A stretch of DNA of 14,800 bases, taken from positions 1 to 14,800 of the forward strand of contig JAIRZW010000038.1 of the NCBI GenBank assembly GCA_031267015.1. The letters are read 5' to 3'. This document shows positions 6,175 to 12,240 of this stretch, in pieces; position 1 is the stretch's first letter, and each line of letters starts with the position of its first letter. This DNA comes from Heliobacteriaceae bacterium (lineage in GTDB: Bacteria; Cyanobacteriota; Vampirovibrionia; Gastranaerophilales; Gastranaerophilaceae). The position numbers and the translations under genes were made by a program. The notes under the pieces are model-generated. The model saw nothing but the letters and a program-made list of their open reading frames with translations, was not told the DNA's origin and made no database searches.

Positions 6175-6265
6175 ATCAGCAAGGGTGAGCGAACACCCTT
6201 ACCGACCCTCTATACGAGGTAACGAAGTAATTGAACTATTGCTATAACTAGCAATAGTTCTTTTT
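6175..6265 (+). ncRNA. Putative ~90-nt structured small RNA
   Basis: Between the ACT and prepilin genes there is a self-contained transcription unit: a -35/-10 promoter, about 90 nt with no credible ORF, and a strong intrinsic terminator. The predicted RNA has three hairpins. The first is AAGGGTG 6181-6187 with CACCCTT 6194-6200, loop AGCGAA. The second is a short one, CCTC 6207-6210 with GAGG 6216-6219. The third is the 12-bp terminator stem. I looked for features of SRP RNA, 6S, tmRNA, hammerhead and the common riboswitches and recognised none. The downstream prepilin has its own promoter, so this is more likely a stand-alone sRNA than a leader. Confidence 0.55.
6233..6265 (+). terminator. 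Strong intrinsic terminator
   Basis: GAACTATTGCTA (6233-6244) pairs perfectly with TAGCAATAGTTC (6249-6260) around the loop TAAC, followed by five T (6261-6265). Confidence 0.9.
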
Positions 6266-6325
6266 CGTTAATTTCAATTAACATATTATGCCAATTTTTA
6301 ACTTTTGTAAAGATTTGGTCTTCAC

Positions 6326-6354
6326 TTGCATTTTATAGAAAAGTATGCTATTGT
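6326..6354 (+). promoter_or_regulatory. Promoter of the prepilin gene (TTGCAT / TGC-TATTGT)
   Basis: TTGCAT (6326-6331), 17-bp spacer ending in TGC (6346-6348), TATTGT (6349-6354), then seven bases to ATG 6362. No SD is visible, so the transcript is probably leaderless. Confidence 0.55.
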
Positions 6355-6361
6355 TTTAATC

Positions 6362-7012
6362 ATGAAAAAAGCATTCACATTATCAGAAGTTTTAATAACT
6401 TTGGGAATTATCGGTGTTGTGGCCGCATTGACTTTGCCCGGGCTTATTAACAGTTTGCAAAAACGCGAATTGCAAATCGCATTAAAGAAAAATTATTCCG
6501 TTATTTCACAGGCATTTATGGCCATGGAACAGGATTTGGGCGAAAATATTGACGGCTCATCATATCCTGTATATACATTTTTTCCTGAGTTCAAAAAGTA
6601 TTTTAAAACCGTAAGAGACTGCAACAGACGAGATTGCGTTCCTCAAGAAGGCAGCAATTACAAGAACTTCAGCAAGTCAGCGAATATTAATCAATATTAT
6701 TTAGATGACGGGCAGATTGTGCTGACAGATGGCTCGCTAATATTAATAGAAAATCCGGCTGCCGTAGACCAGCAGCGTGTATGGATTTCGGTTGACATAA
6801 ACGGCTACAAAAAGCCGCCGAACGCCTGGGGACATGACTTGTTTACGTTTCAGGTAACAAGCAGCGGCAAACTGCTTCCAATGGGCGCGGAAGGTACAAT
6901 GTATACGGACTTGTCAACATATTGTTCAAAGGATTCTGCCGGCAATATGAATGGCATAGCCTGCACTGCCAAGGCGCTTGAAGACCCGGATTACTTTAAA
7001 AACCTGCCATAA
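6362..7012 (+). CDS. Type II secretion / type IV pilin-like prepilin (pseudopilin)
   Basis: The 216-residue product has the class III signal: a short basic leader MKKA, then FTLSEVLITLGIIGVVAALT with Glu at +5 of the mature protein and a hydrophobic helix to about residue 25. A prepilin peptidase would cleave before F5. The -1 residue is Ala rather than the usual Gly, which is tolerated in some pseudopilins. After the helix comes a long amphipathic N-terminal segment, then a globular domain with two Cys pairs (C87/C92 and C188/C201) and the motif GHDLFTF (about 157-163) often seen in gut-lineage pilin-like proteins. No other secretion or pilus genes are nearby, so it is an orphan minor-pilin-type gene. 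It abuts the convergent kinase gene with no base between the two stops. Confidence 0.88.
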   Translation: MKKAFTLSEVLITLGIIGVVAALTLPGLINSLQKRELQIALKKNYSVISQAFMAMEQDLGENIDGSSYPVYTFFPEFKKYFKTVRDCNRRDCVPQEGSNYKNFSKSANINQYYLDDGQIVLTDGSLILIENPAAVDQQRVWISVDINGYKKPPNAWGHDLFTFQVTSSGKLLPMGAEGTMYTDLSTYCSKDSAGNMNGIACTAKALEDPDYFKNLP

Positions 7013-8158
7013 TCACATGCATCCGAACATCGGCAATTCAAACCAGAATGTGGAACCCGTGTTTAAGCGGGATTTGAAATAAATATCGCCTTTATGCGCC
7101 TTTGCAATGGTTTTGCATAGCGCAAGCCCCAGCCCCGAACCCTGCTGGCGTTTCAACCGGCTTCTGTTAACCTGCGAAAAGAAATTGAAAATCTTCGCAC
7201 AATCCTTTTTGCTAATCCCGTCGCCCGTATCCTTTATCTCAAAAACAAACTCCTTATCCTCGTTTACATAAGTCACAATCATAATTTTCCCGTTCTGCTT
7301 GTTGAACTTAACCGCATTGGAAATAAGGTTGTAAATTAACTGTTTAAATCGTTTCAGGTCAGCGGCAAGCTCAACGTCAGACAGTGTGTAATTTATTTCA
7401 ATATTTTTCTCTTTTCGCTCCTCCTCAAATCCCCAGATTATATCGGAAATAACATCTTTTGGCCTGAAAGTTTCATATTTAAGCTCCATTGGCCTGTTTT
7501 CCGCTTTTGCCAAATCCAAAACATCCTGAATTAATTCCAGCAAAAATCCCGAACTTTTGGAAATATTATCAATGTATTTGTCATTGCCCGGATTGTCGTT
7601 TTTATGCTTCAGTACGTCTGAAAACCCGATAATAGAGTTCAGCGGGGTCTTAAATTCATGCGAAATGCTTGCCAGAAACTCTACCCGCTCACGCTCGCTC
7701 TTTTCGATTTCCTCAAGAAGCGATATAATCTCAAGCCGCGAATTAACGTTTTCCATAATAATCCCGACGGTAGAGCTGTTCGTCTTATTGAAATCCCCGG
7801 TCTTACCCATAAGCCCCATATACCCTAAAAGATTCTCGCGGTAAATCACAGGCTCAATAATCTTGTCGTTCTTGGAAATCGCGTCGAAATAATCCAGCGC
7901 GTCCTCAGGCTCAAACGTGTTGGTCAAAAAATCCGCGCAAACAGAATAAATTTCCTCAACCTCTGGTTTAAAACAAGTATCACTGTATTCAGTGTGTTTT
8001 ATTGCGATTTTACCGTTAGCAGGGTTCAAAAGGCAAATCCGGCAGGCTTGCGCGTCCGTAAGCTCCAAAAGCGTTTTCGCAGCCTCCTTTGCCGCATCCT
8101 TATAAGTATTCAGTGTATTAAGTTTTTGAAAAAACTTATAGACAGCTCTCTCGTTCAT
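7013..8158 (-). CDS. Soluble GAF-domain sensor histidine kinase
   Basis: This 381-residue protein has no membrane segments. Residues 1-145 resemble a GAF sensor domain, with a coiled-coil linker at about 140-160. The dimerisation/phosphoacceptor box is ASISHEFKTPLNSIIGFSDVL with H167. The HATPase domain has an N-box (LIYNLISNAVKF, N277/N281), G1 (DTGDG, 310-314), F-box (FNFFSQ) and G2 (GSGLGLAL, 340-347). All catalytic motifs look intact. No response regulator is in the window, so it is an orphan kinase whose output cannot be named; its ligand is presumably cytosolic. The start ATG is 14 bp from the divergent gmk start, with TATAAT six bases upstream and no SD. Confidence 0.9.
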   Translation of the reverse strand: MNERAVYKFFQKLNTLNTYKDAAKEAAKTLLELTDAQACRICLLNPANGKIAIKHTEYSDTCFKPEVEEIYSVCADFLTNTFEPEDALDYFDAISKNDKIIEPVIYRENLLGYMGLMGKTGDFNKTNSSTVGIIMENVNSRLEIISLLEEIEKSERERVEFLASISHEFKTPLNSIIGFSDVLKHKNDNPGNDKYIDNISKSSGFLLELIQDVLDLAKAENRPMELKYETFRPKDVISDIIWGFEEERKEKNIEINYTLSDVELAADLKRFKQLIYNLISNAVKFNKQNGKIMIVTYVNEDKEFVFEIKDTGDGISKKDCAKIFNFFSQVNRSRLKRQQGSGLGLALCKTIAKAHKGDIYFKSRLNTGSTFWFELPMFGCM

Positions 8159-8175
8159 TGTATAATTATAATATG
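8156..8175. promoter_or_regulatory. Bidirectional 14-bp leaderless promoter module (kinase / gmk)
   Basis: The two divergent ATGs are again separated by exactly 14 bp (8159-8172). Plus strand: TATAAT 8161-8166, six bases, ATG 8173. Minus strand: TATAAT 8170-8165, six bases, ATG 8158. The two hexamers overlap by 2 bp and together make the perfect 10-bp palindrome TATAATTATA. There is no space for an SD on either side. Confidence 0.75.
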
Positions 8176-8715
8176 AAAAAATTATTTGTAATATCGGGCT
8201 CGTCAGGAGTCGGTAAAGGCACGGTAATAAAGGGGTTTCTGGAACGCAACCCCCGATTCAGCCTTTCGGTTTCATGCACAACGCGGCCAAAACGTCCGGG
8301 CGAAGCCGACGGCGTGAATTACTTCTTTTTGAGTCGTGACGAATTTGAAACTGCTGTGAATAACGGTGAATTTCTTGAATGGGCCGAGTTTGCCGGCAAC
8401 CTTTACGGTACCCGGCGGCAAAATATTGAATCAGGCGAAAATATAATCCTTGAAATCGATACTCAGGGCGCTTTGCAGGTCAAATCAAAGATGGGGGCAA
8501 ATGTATGTTTAATATTCATCTGTCCCCCGTCCGTAGAAGATTTGGAATCGCGTCTTCGCGGCCGCGGAACCGAGGACGAAGAAACAATCCAGAAACGCCT
8601 CGACTTCGTAAAAAATGAACTTGAACTCGCAAAACAATTTGATTACCAGATAGTTAACGATAGCATAGAAAACGCCATCGCACAATTAAAAAAAATCGTT
8701 GAAGGAGAACAATGA
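8173..8715 (+). CDS. gmk: Guanylate kinase
   Basis: The 180-residue product phosphorylates GMP to GDP with ATP, in cytosolic purine nucleotide synthesis. The P-loop GSSGVGKGT lies at residues 9-17. The GMP-binding signature SCTTRPKRPGEADGVNYFF follows at about 34-52, with the lid and Arg-rich C-terminal part (SRLRGRGTEDEETIQKRL) intact. The length is slightly shorter than E. coli Gmk (207) but within the family range. The ATG at 8173 is preferred over the in-frame TTG at 8158, because TATAAT is six bases upstream and homologues start MKKLFVISG-like. The stop overlaps the coaBC start in ATGA, indicating translational coupling. Confidence 0.95.
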   Translation: MKKLFVISGSSGVGKGTVIKGFLERNPRFSLSVSCTTRPKRPGEADGVNYFFLSRDEFETAVNNGEFLEWAEFAGNLYGTRRQNIESGENIILEIDTQGALQVKSKMGANVCLIFICPPSVEDLESRLRGRGTEDEETIQKRLDFVKNELELAKQFDYQIVNDSIENAIAQLKKIVEGEQ

Positions 8716-9965
8716 ATAATAAACTCTCAACTATAAACCCTCAACCCTCAACCGTTCTAATCGGCATAACCGGCGGCATCGCAGCATACAAAATCTGCGA
8801 ACTTATCCGCATGTTCAAACGCCATGGGGCAAATGTGTATGTGGTGTGTACGCCCAATGCTCTCAATTTTGTAACCTGCTTAACCTTGCGGAGTCTTAGC
8901 GGCAATGAAGTTGCAGTCGAACAGTTTGAGATTGAGGAATTTAAACCCGAACATATTTCATGCGCCGAGCGCGCGGATGTAATGGTGATTGCGCCATGTT
9001 CGGCCAATACGCTTTCAAAGCTTGCTCAGGGAATCTGCGACAACCTTTTGACTTCCGTTGCCTGCGCTTTTAGTAAGCCTGTAATTATCGCTCCTGCAAT
9101 GAATTGCAACATGTGGGAAAATAAGATTATTCAGGAAAATGCTGCACGGCTTGAGCGTGCAGGCTATGAGATTCTGCCGCCTGATGAGGGTTTTCTGGCA
9201 TGCGGTTACAGTGGCAAAGGAAGGCTTTGCAAGCTTGAGAAGATTTTTGACAGAGTTCAATCCACCCTCTCCCTACGGGAGAGGGCCGGGGTGAGGGGGC
9301 TGTTAAAGATAGTCATCACCGCGGGCGGTACAGTCGAGAACATCGACCCTGTGCGCTATATTTCCAATCATTCATCGGGTAAAATGGGTGCGGCGCTCGC
9401 TAAAGCAGCACGCCGTATGGGCGCACAGGTTGTGTTGATTGACGCGGCGGAACATTCAGCGCTTGAACTTCAAAAAGCCGTCAAGGCCGAAGCTGCTGAC
9501 GCAGACTGCATAATCATGGCCGCCGCAGTCGCGGATTACCGCCCCAAAGAGGCCGCCGCGCAGAAGATAAAGAAAGACCTTTCCCCTCGCCCCTTGTGGG
9601 AGAGGGAAGAAACACTTAGTGAGCCAAACGGCGAACTTAGTGTTTCGGGTGAGGGGTCATTAACCCTTGAACTAATCCCCAACCCCGACATCCTGCAAGA
9701 ATTATGCAAAAATAAACGCGAAGGCCAAATTATCGTTGGCTTCTGCGCGGAAAGCGAAAACCTGCTTGAGAATGCCAAAGAAAAAATCAAACGCAAAGGC
9801 TGTGATTTCCTTGTGGCAAACGACATTTCGCGCAAAGACATCGGTTTTGGCGCGGACGAAAACGAGGTTTATATCCTTGACAAAAACCTCAACGCCGCAA
9901 AGCTTGACAAAGCCCCGAAAGCCGTAATTGCCGCAAAGATTCTTGAGGCAATCTATGGGGGATAA
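8712..9965 (+). CDS. coaBC: Bifunctional phosphopantothenoylcysteine decarboxylase / phosphopantothenate-cysteine ligase
   Basis: CoaBC makes 4'-phosphopantetheine from phosphopantothenate and cysteine in CoA synthesis. The CoaC half (about 14-180) has the flavin-binding start VLIGITGGIAAYK, active-site H81, APCSANT, PAMN (128-131) and the catalytic C164 in ACGYSGKGRL. The CoaB half (about 198-417) has ITAGGTVENIDPVRYISNHSSGKMG and AAVADYRP. Three foreign-looking stretches are read in frame: LSTINPQPST at residues 5-14, STLSLRERAGVRG at about 184-196 exactly at the domain junction, and a ~26-residue insert at about 290-315 between KIKKD and LTLELIPNPD. All key residues survive, so the enzyme is probably functional. 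An SD (AAGGAG, about 8702-8707) precedes the ATG, which overlaps the gmk stop. Codons 1-4 suggest the repeat may lengthen the N-terminus. Confidence 0.95.
   Translation: MNNKLSTINPQPSTVLIGITGGIAAYKICELIRMFKRHGANVYVVCTPNALNFVTCLTLRSLSGNEVAVEQFEIEEFKPEHISCAERADVMVIAPCSANTLSKLAQGICDNLLTSVACAFSKPVIIAPAMNCNMWENKIIQENAARLERAGYEILPPDEGFLACGYSGKGRLCKLEKIFDRVQSTLSLRERAGVRGLLKIVITAGGTVENIDPVRYISNHSSGKMGAALAKAARRMGAQVVLIDAAEHSALELQKAVKAEAADADCIIMAAAVADYRPKEAAAQKIKKDLSPRPLWEREETLSEPNGELSVSGEGSLTLELIPNPDILQELCKNKREGQIIVGFCAESENLLENAKEKIKRKGCDFLVANDISRKDIGFGADENEVYILDKNLNAAKLDKAPKAVIAAKILEAIYGG
8725..8754 (+). repeat. CTCAACC-type low-complexity repeat at the start of coaBC
   Basis: About two and a half CTCAACC-like units (CTCAACTATAAACCCTCAACCC and onward) encode LSTINPQPST directly after the first four residues. 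They resemble the heptamer tract in the glycosyltransferase and share the 12-mer TCAACTATAAAC (8727-8738) with the end of the Nif3 gene (10677-10688). Confidence 0.6.
9265..9299 (+). repeat. In-frame palindromic element, copy B (coaBC domain junction)
   Basis: CCCTCTCCC (9265-9273), loop TAC, GGGAGAGGG (9277-9285), then CCGGGGTGAGGGGG (9286-9299). Stem and tail are identical to copy A, but the loop is shorter (3 versus 6 nt). It is read as TLSLRERAGVRG, one frame away from copy A, between the CoaC and CoaB domains. Confidence 0.85.
9582..9656 (+). repeat. Composite in-frame palindromic element, copy C (CoaB domain)
   Basis: A left part like copies A/B (CCCCTCGCCCCTTGTGGGAG, 9584 onward, then AGGG) and a right tail (GGGTGAGGGG, 9647-9656) flank about 40 extra bases. 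Those hold their own stem (GAAACACT 9609-9616 with AGTGTTTC 9639-9646) and a direct repeat of ACTTAGTG. The ~26 coded residues split the CoaB sequence between KIKKD and LTLELIPNPD. Confidence 0.65.
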
Positions 9966-9981
9966 ATGTAGGGGTAAATGT

Positions 9982-10686
9982 ATGGGGGAAATTGTCGGGA
10001 TTATAGAGGCTTTTGCTCCGAAAGAATTGGCAGAGGCGTGGGATTTTTGCGGGTTTGCGGTGGACGTTGCGCGTGAGGTTAAAAAAATCATGCTTGCTTT
10101 GACTGTCACGGATGATGTTGTCCGGCAGGCACGCGACGCCGGTGCGGATATGATAATTTCTCATCACTCGCTGTTTTTTGTACCGTTTGACTATAAGGAC
10201 ATGGTGATTTACTGCGCGCACACAAACCTTGACAGAACCCAAGGCGGCACAACCGACGCTCTAATCAAAGCATGTCATTGCGAGGCTTTAGCCGAAGCAA
10301 TCCAGCCGGCCAGCTTTGTAAGATATGTCAAATTAGAAATTTCCGTCAATGATTTTATACAAAAATTAAAAACAATTTCAAACAACATCCGCCTCGTAAA
10401 CAACAAAAACGTTTCAACACTCCGCAAAATTGCGTTTTGTTCGGGAAGTGGTTCGGATTTTATTGAGGAAGCGGCAGCGAATGGCGCTGATGCGTTTGTA
10501 ACGGGTGATGTGAAGTTTCACACGGCGTTGGAGAGTGAAATTGTGTTGTTTGACATCGGGCATTTTGAAAGCGAAGTTCCTGTGTTGAAAGTGCTTGCGG
10601 GCTTGCTGCCGCGGGAAATTGAGGTAATTTTTGCGCAGGAAAGAAGCCCGTTTGAGAATATCTCAACTATCAATCATCAACTATAA
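9982..10686 (+). CDS. Nif3-family (YbgI / GTP cyclohydrolase I type 2-like) metal protein
   Basis: The 234-residue product keeps the Nif3 motifs: the N-terminal APKELAEAWDFCGF (WDNvGl-like), SHHSLFF with H61/H62, CAHTNLDRTQGGTTDAL (H80, D84), and the C-terminal VTGDVKFHTAL and DIGHFESEVPVL (H194, E198). These supply a dinuclear metal site. The cellular role of the family is not settled. The start at 9982 is chosen for the SD (TAGGGG, 9969-9974) and the family-like N-terminus; an ATG at 9955 in the same frame overlaps coaBC. Two repeats are read in frame: a palindrome coding CHCEALAEAIQP (about 98-109) and a low-complexity tail coding STINHQL at the extreme C-terminus, which also supplies the stop codon. 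It follows coaBC closely and is probably co-transcribed. Confidence 0.88.
   Translation: MGEIVGIIEAFAPKELAEAWDFCGFAVDVAREVKKIMLALTVTDDVVRQARDAGADMIISHHSLFFVPFDYKDMVIYCAHTNLDRTQGGTTDALIKACHCEALAEAIQPASFVRYVKLEISVNDFIQKLKTISNNIRLVNNKNVSTLRKIAFCSGSGSDFIEEAAANGADAFVTGDVKFHTALESEIVLFDIGHFESEVPVLKVLAGLLPREIEVIFAQERSPFENISTINHQL
10274..10304 (+). repeat. In-frame palindromic element, copy D (a second family, in the Nif3 gene)
   Basis: ATTGC (10277-10281) pairs with GCAAT (10297-10301), and GGC (10284-10286) with GCC (10291-10293) around TTTA. The consensus-like TCATTGCGAGG...CCGAAGCAATCC resembles widely dispersed short repeats seen in many bacterial genomes. It is read in frame as CHCEALAEAIQP after the conserved GGTTDAL segment. 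Confidence 0.65.
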
Positions 10687-10688
10687 AC
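10661..10688 (+). repeat. CTCAAC-type low-complexity repeat ending the Nif3 gene
   Basis: TCTCAACTATCAATCATCAA followed by CTATAAAC encodes ISTINHQL and the stop. It shares a 12-mer with the start of coaBC (8727-8738). Confidence 0.5.
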
Positions 10689-10716
10689 TTGACATGCCTG
10701 TTTGAGCGAATACAAT
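10689..10716 (+). promoter_or_regulatory. Promoter of tRNA-Gln
   Basis: A consensus TTGACA (10689-10694), 16-bp spacer and TACAAT (10711-10716) lie directly after the Nif3 stop. The expected transcript start is near 10723, a few bases before the tRNA 5' end. Confidence 0.75.
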
Positions 10717-10730
10717 AAGAGAATAAGCAA

Positions 10731-10802
10731 TGGGGCGTCGCCAAGCGGCAAGGCACCTGGTTTTGGTCCAGGCATTCGGAGGTTCGAATCCTTCCGCCCC
10801 AG
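10731..10802 (+). tRNA. trnQ: tRNA-Gln (anticodon UUG)
   Basis: This is a 72-nt cloverleaf. The acceptor stem TGGGGCG (10731-10737) pairs with CGCCCCA (10795-10801), with discriminator G10802. The anticodon stem CCTGG/CCAGG has loop TTTTGGT, giving anticodon TTG, which reads CAA (and CAG by wobble). The T-arm GGAGGTTCGAATCCTTCC is standard. The 3' CCA is not encoded and must be added enzymatically. Confidence 0.95.
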
Positions 10803-10807
10803 CTCTA

Positions 10808-10918
10808 ATGGATAAGAAGCCCTTTTTACGAGTTCCGAAAAAAGTTATCGCCAAAAATTTTGACACAACAACGCCTGACTTGTATAACTTCTTAAATCGT
10901 TTAGAGGTGTGTTCTTAA
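10808..10918 (+). CDS. Short ORF after tRNA-Gln, doubtful
   Basis: There are 36 codons from ATG 10808 (MDKKPFLRVPKKVIAKNFDT...) to TAA at 10918. There is no SD or own promoter; the ATG lies 6 nt after the tRNA. The composition is protein-like (basic, then a helical end), so it could be a small gene or a leftover of a larger one. I recognise no family. Confidence 0.25.
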   Translation: MDKKPFLRVPKKVIAKNFDTTTPDLYNFLNRLEVCS

Positions 10919-10926
10919 TTTAACTA

Positions 10927-12144
10927 TCATTCCCACAAATTATTAATCGGTACAAGGTACATATTATCACTAAGCGACATTGCATGTTCCCCGGTGTACA
11001 TTATGATACCCGAAAACTTCTTATCTTTAGTCAAGTTATTTTTAAACCATTTTAGGTGCTTAAAGGTGCTTTTATCAAACGTTGCACCGGATTTAACCTC
11101 AATACCGATAATTTCATCATCTGTTTCAATAATAAAGTCAATCTCTCGCTTTTCCCTGTCTCTGTAATGATATATTGACACGTCATACGGCTGTAAGTCA
11201 ATCTGTGCAATAATTTGGTTATAAACAAAAGTTTCTATAAGTTTGCCCTGCTTGTCTATATCGTACTCTAAATCAGATAACTTCCAGTCTAATATGGCAC
11301 TCATTAACCCCGTATCATTCATAAATAACTTACTTTGCTTACTAACACGTTCATAATCCGTTTTATACCAAGGAAATAATCTGTCCGTTATATAAATATT
11401 CTCAAGCCAATTTATGTAGCTTTCTAATGTTGAGCGCGAAATTCCCAAGCTTGAAGCTACATGGGATTTATCCATGAATTTAGATGAAAATGCCGCGACG
11501 ACTTCAACTAATTTTTGCAGCTTGTCCTGTCTTTTTATATTTGTAATATCGCTAAGGTCTTTCATGATAAGAGTTTCAACATAACCTTTATACCAACCTT
11601 TTATTTTTTGGGGTTCTAAAGTCAAAGGTTCAGGAAATCCGCCCTTCATAGCAATTTCAATAATGCTCTTTTTATCGCAATCTTTATTATCAACAAAATC
11701 TTTATCCTTTAATCTTTGCAACAGTTTGGGCGGGTTTCCTATAATTTCTCCGTATGTAAATGGTCTTAGGCGTACTCTGCTTATTCTGCCAGCTAAGGAC
11801 TCTTTAACGGTAGGCAGGCTGTAAATGTTTGCAGAGCCTGTTATTAAATATTGTCCTTTACGATTGTCATTATCCACAGCTATTTTTATGCCTAATATCA
11901 ATTCAGGTACACGTTGTATCTCATCAATTATCATGTTTTTTTTATCATGCTTGACAAAGTTTGTAGGGTCAAATTGAGCAGCTTCTAACATATATGGGTT
12001 ATCTAATGTTACATACTTATAATCTTTTGATACAATGTGTTTTGCAAGCGTTGTTTTACCGCATTGCCGTGCTCCGGAGAGCATAACGACCCGGAATATC
12101 TGTAACGCTTCATAAATTCCTTTTTCTTGCCATCTTTTTTTCAT
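10927..12144 (-). CDS. AAA_14 / DUF4143 ATP-binding protein
   Basis: The 405-residue protein has a P-loop ATPase domain: Walker A SGARQCGKTT at about 23-32, Walker B MIIDEIQ with D73/E74, and sensor-like TGSANIYSL at about 101-109. A winged-helix-like middle follows (VASSLGISRSTLESYINWLE). The C-terminal DUF4143 has a PD-(D/E)xK-like pattern (REIDFIIE...GIEVKSG, about 335-355). Proteins of this kind are common, often multi-copy accessory genes in gut and anaerobic bacteria. A nuclease, NTPase-switch or defence role is suspected but not established. An SD (AAGGTG) and a TATAAT at 12168-12163 precede the ATG. Three 23-bp-period repeats lie just upstream of that promoter. Confidence 0.9.
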   Translation of the reverse strand: MKKRWQEKGIYEALQIFRVVMLSGARQCGKTTLAKHIVSKDYKYVTLDNPYMLEAAQFDPTNFVKHDKKNMIIDEIQRVPELILGIKIAVDNDNRKGQYLITGSANIYSLPTVKESLAGRISRVRLRPFTYGEIIGNPPKLLQRLKDKDFVDNKDCDKKSIIEIAMKGGFPEPLTLEPQKIKGWYKGYVETLIMKDLSDITNIKRQDKLQKLVEVVAAFSSKFMDKSHVASSLGISRSTLESYINWLENIYITDRLFPWYKTDYERVSKQSKLFMNDTGLMSAILDWKLSDLEYDIDKQGKLIETFVYNQIIAQIDLQPYDVSIYHYRDREKREIDFIIETDDEIIGIEVKSGATFDKSTFKHLKWFKNNLTKDKKFSGIIMYTGEHAMSLSDNMYLVPINNLWE

Positions 12145-12162
12145 AAATTACACCTTGCAATT

Positions 12163-12168
12163 ATTATA
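12163..12168 (-). promoter_or_regulatory. -10 box of the DUF4143 ATPase gene
   Basis: A perfect TATAAT on the minus strand (12168-12163) is followed by a short leader with the SD AAGGTG and the ATG at 12144. The first repeat unit begins only 10 bp upstream (12178), so any protein bound to the repeats would cover the -35 region. Confidence 0.55.
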
Positions 12169-12177
12169 CTACAAATC

Positions 12178-12240
12178 CCGCGTTTTGTAAAGTAGAACTG
12201 CCGCGTTTTGTAAAGTACATTACCCGCGATTTGTAAAGTA
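12178..12240. repeat. Three 17-bp direct repeats at an exact 23-bp period (operator/iteron-like)
   Basis: CCGCG(T/A)TTTGTAAAGTA occurs at 12178-12194, 12201-12217 and 12224-12240; only one base differs in the third copy. Period 23 bp, linkers 6 bp. A weak inverted relative (TACTACAAATCCCGCG, 12167-12182) overlaps the first copy, and a decayed fourth start (CCGCAAATT) is at 12247. The position across the ATPase promoter suggests binding sites for a regulator, possibly the ATPase's own middle winged helix. Confidence 0.8.

Noticed and set aside
6175..6265. SRP RNA, tmRNA, 6S, hammerhead or a common riboswitch
   Set aside because: None of the conserved sequence cores of these RNAs is visible; kept as an unclassified sRNA.
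10790..10926. Integration site (att) at the tRNA-Gln 3' end for the ATPase region
   Set aside because: No second copy of the tRNA 3' end was found in the window and no integrase is present; it may lie outside but cannot be supported.
12178..12240. CRISPR array
   Set aside because: Only three units, with constant 6-bp linkers; spacers are far too short.
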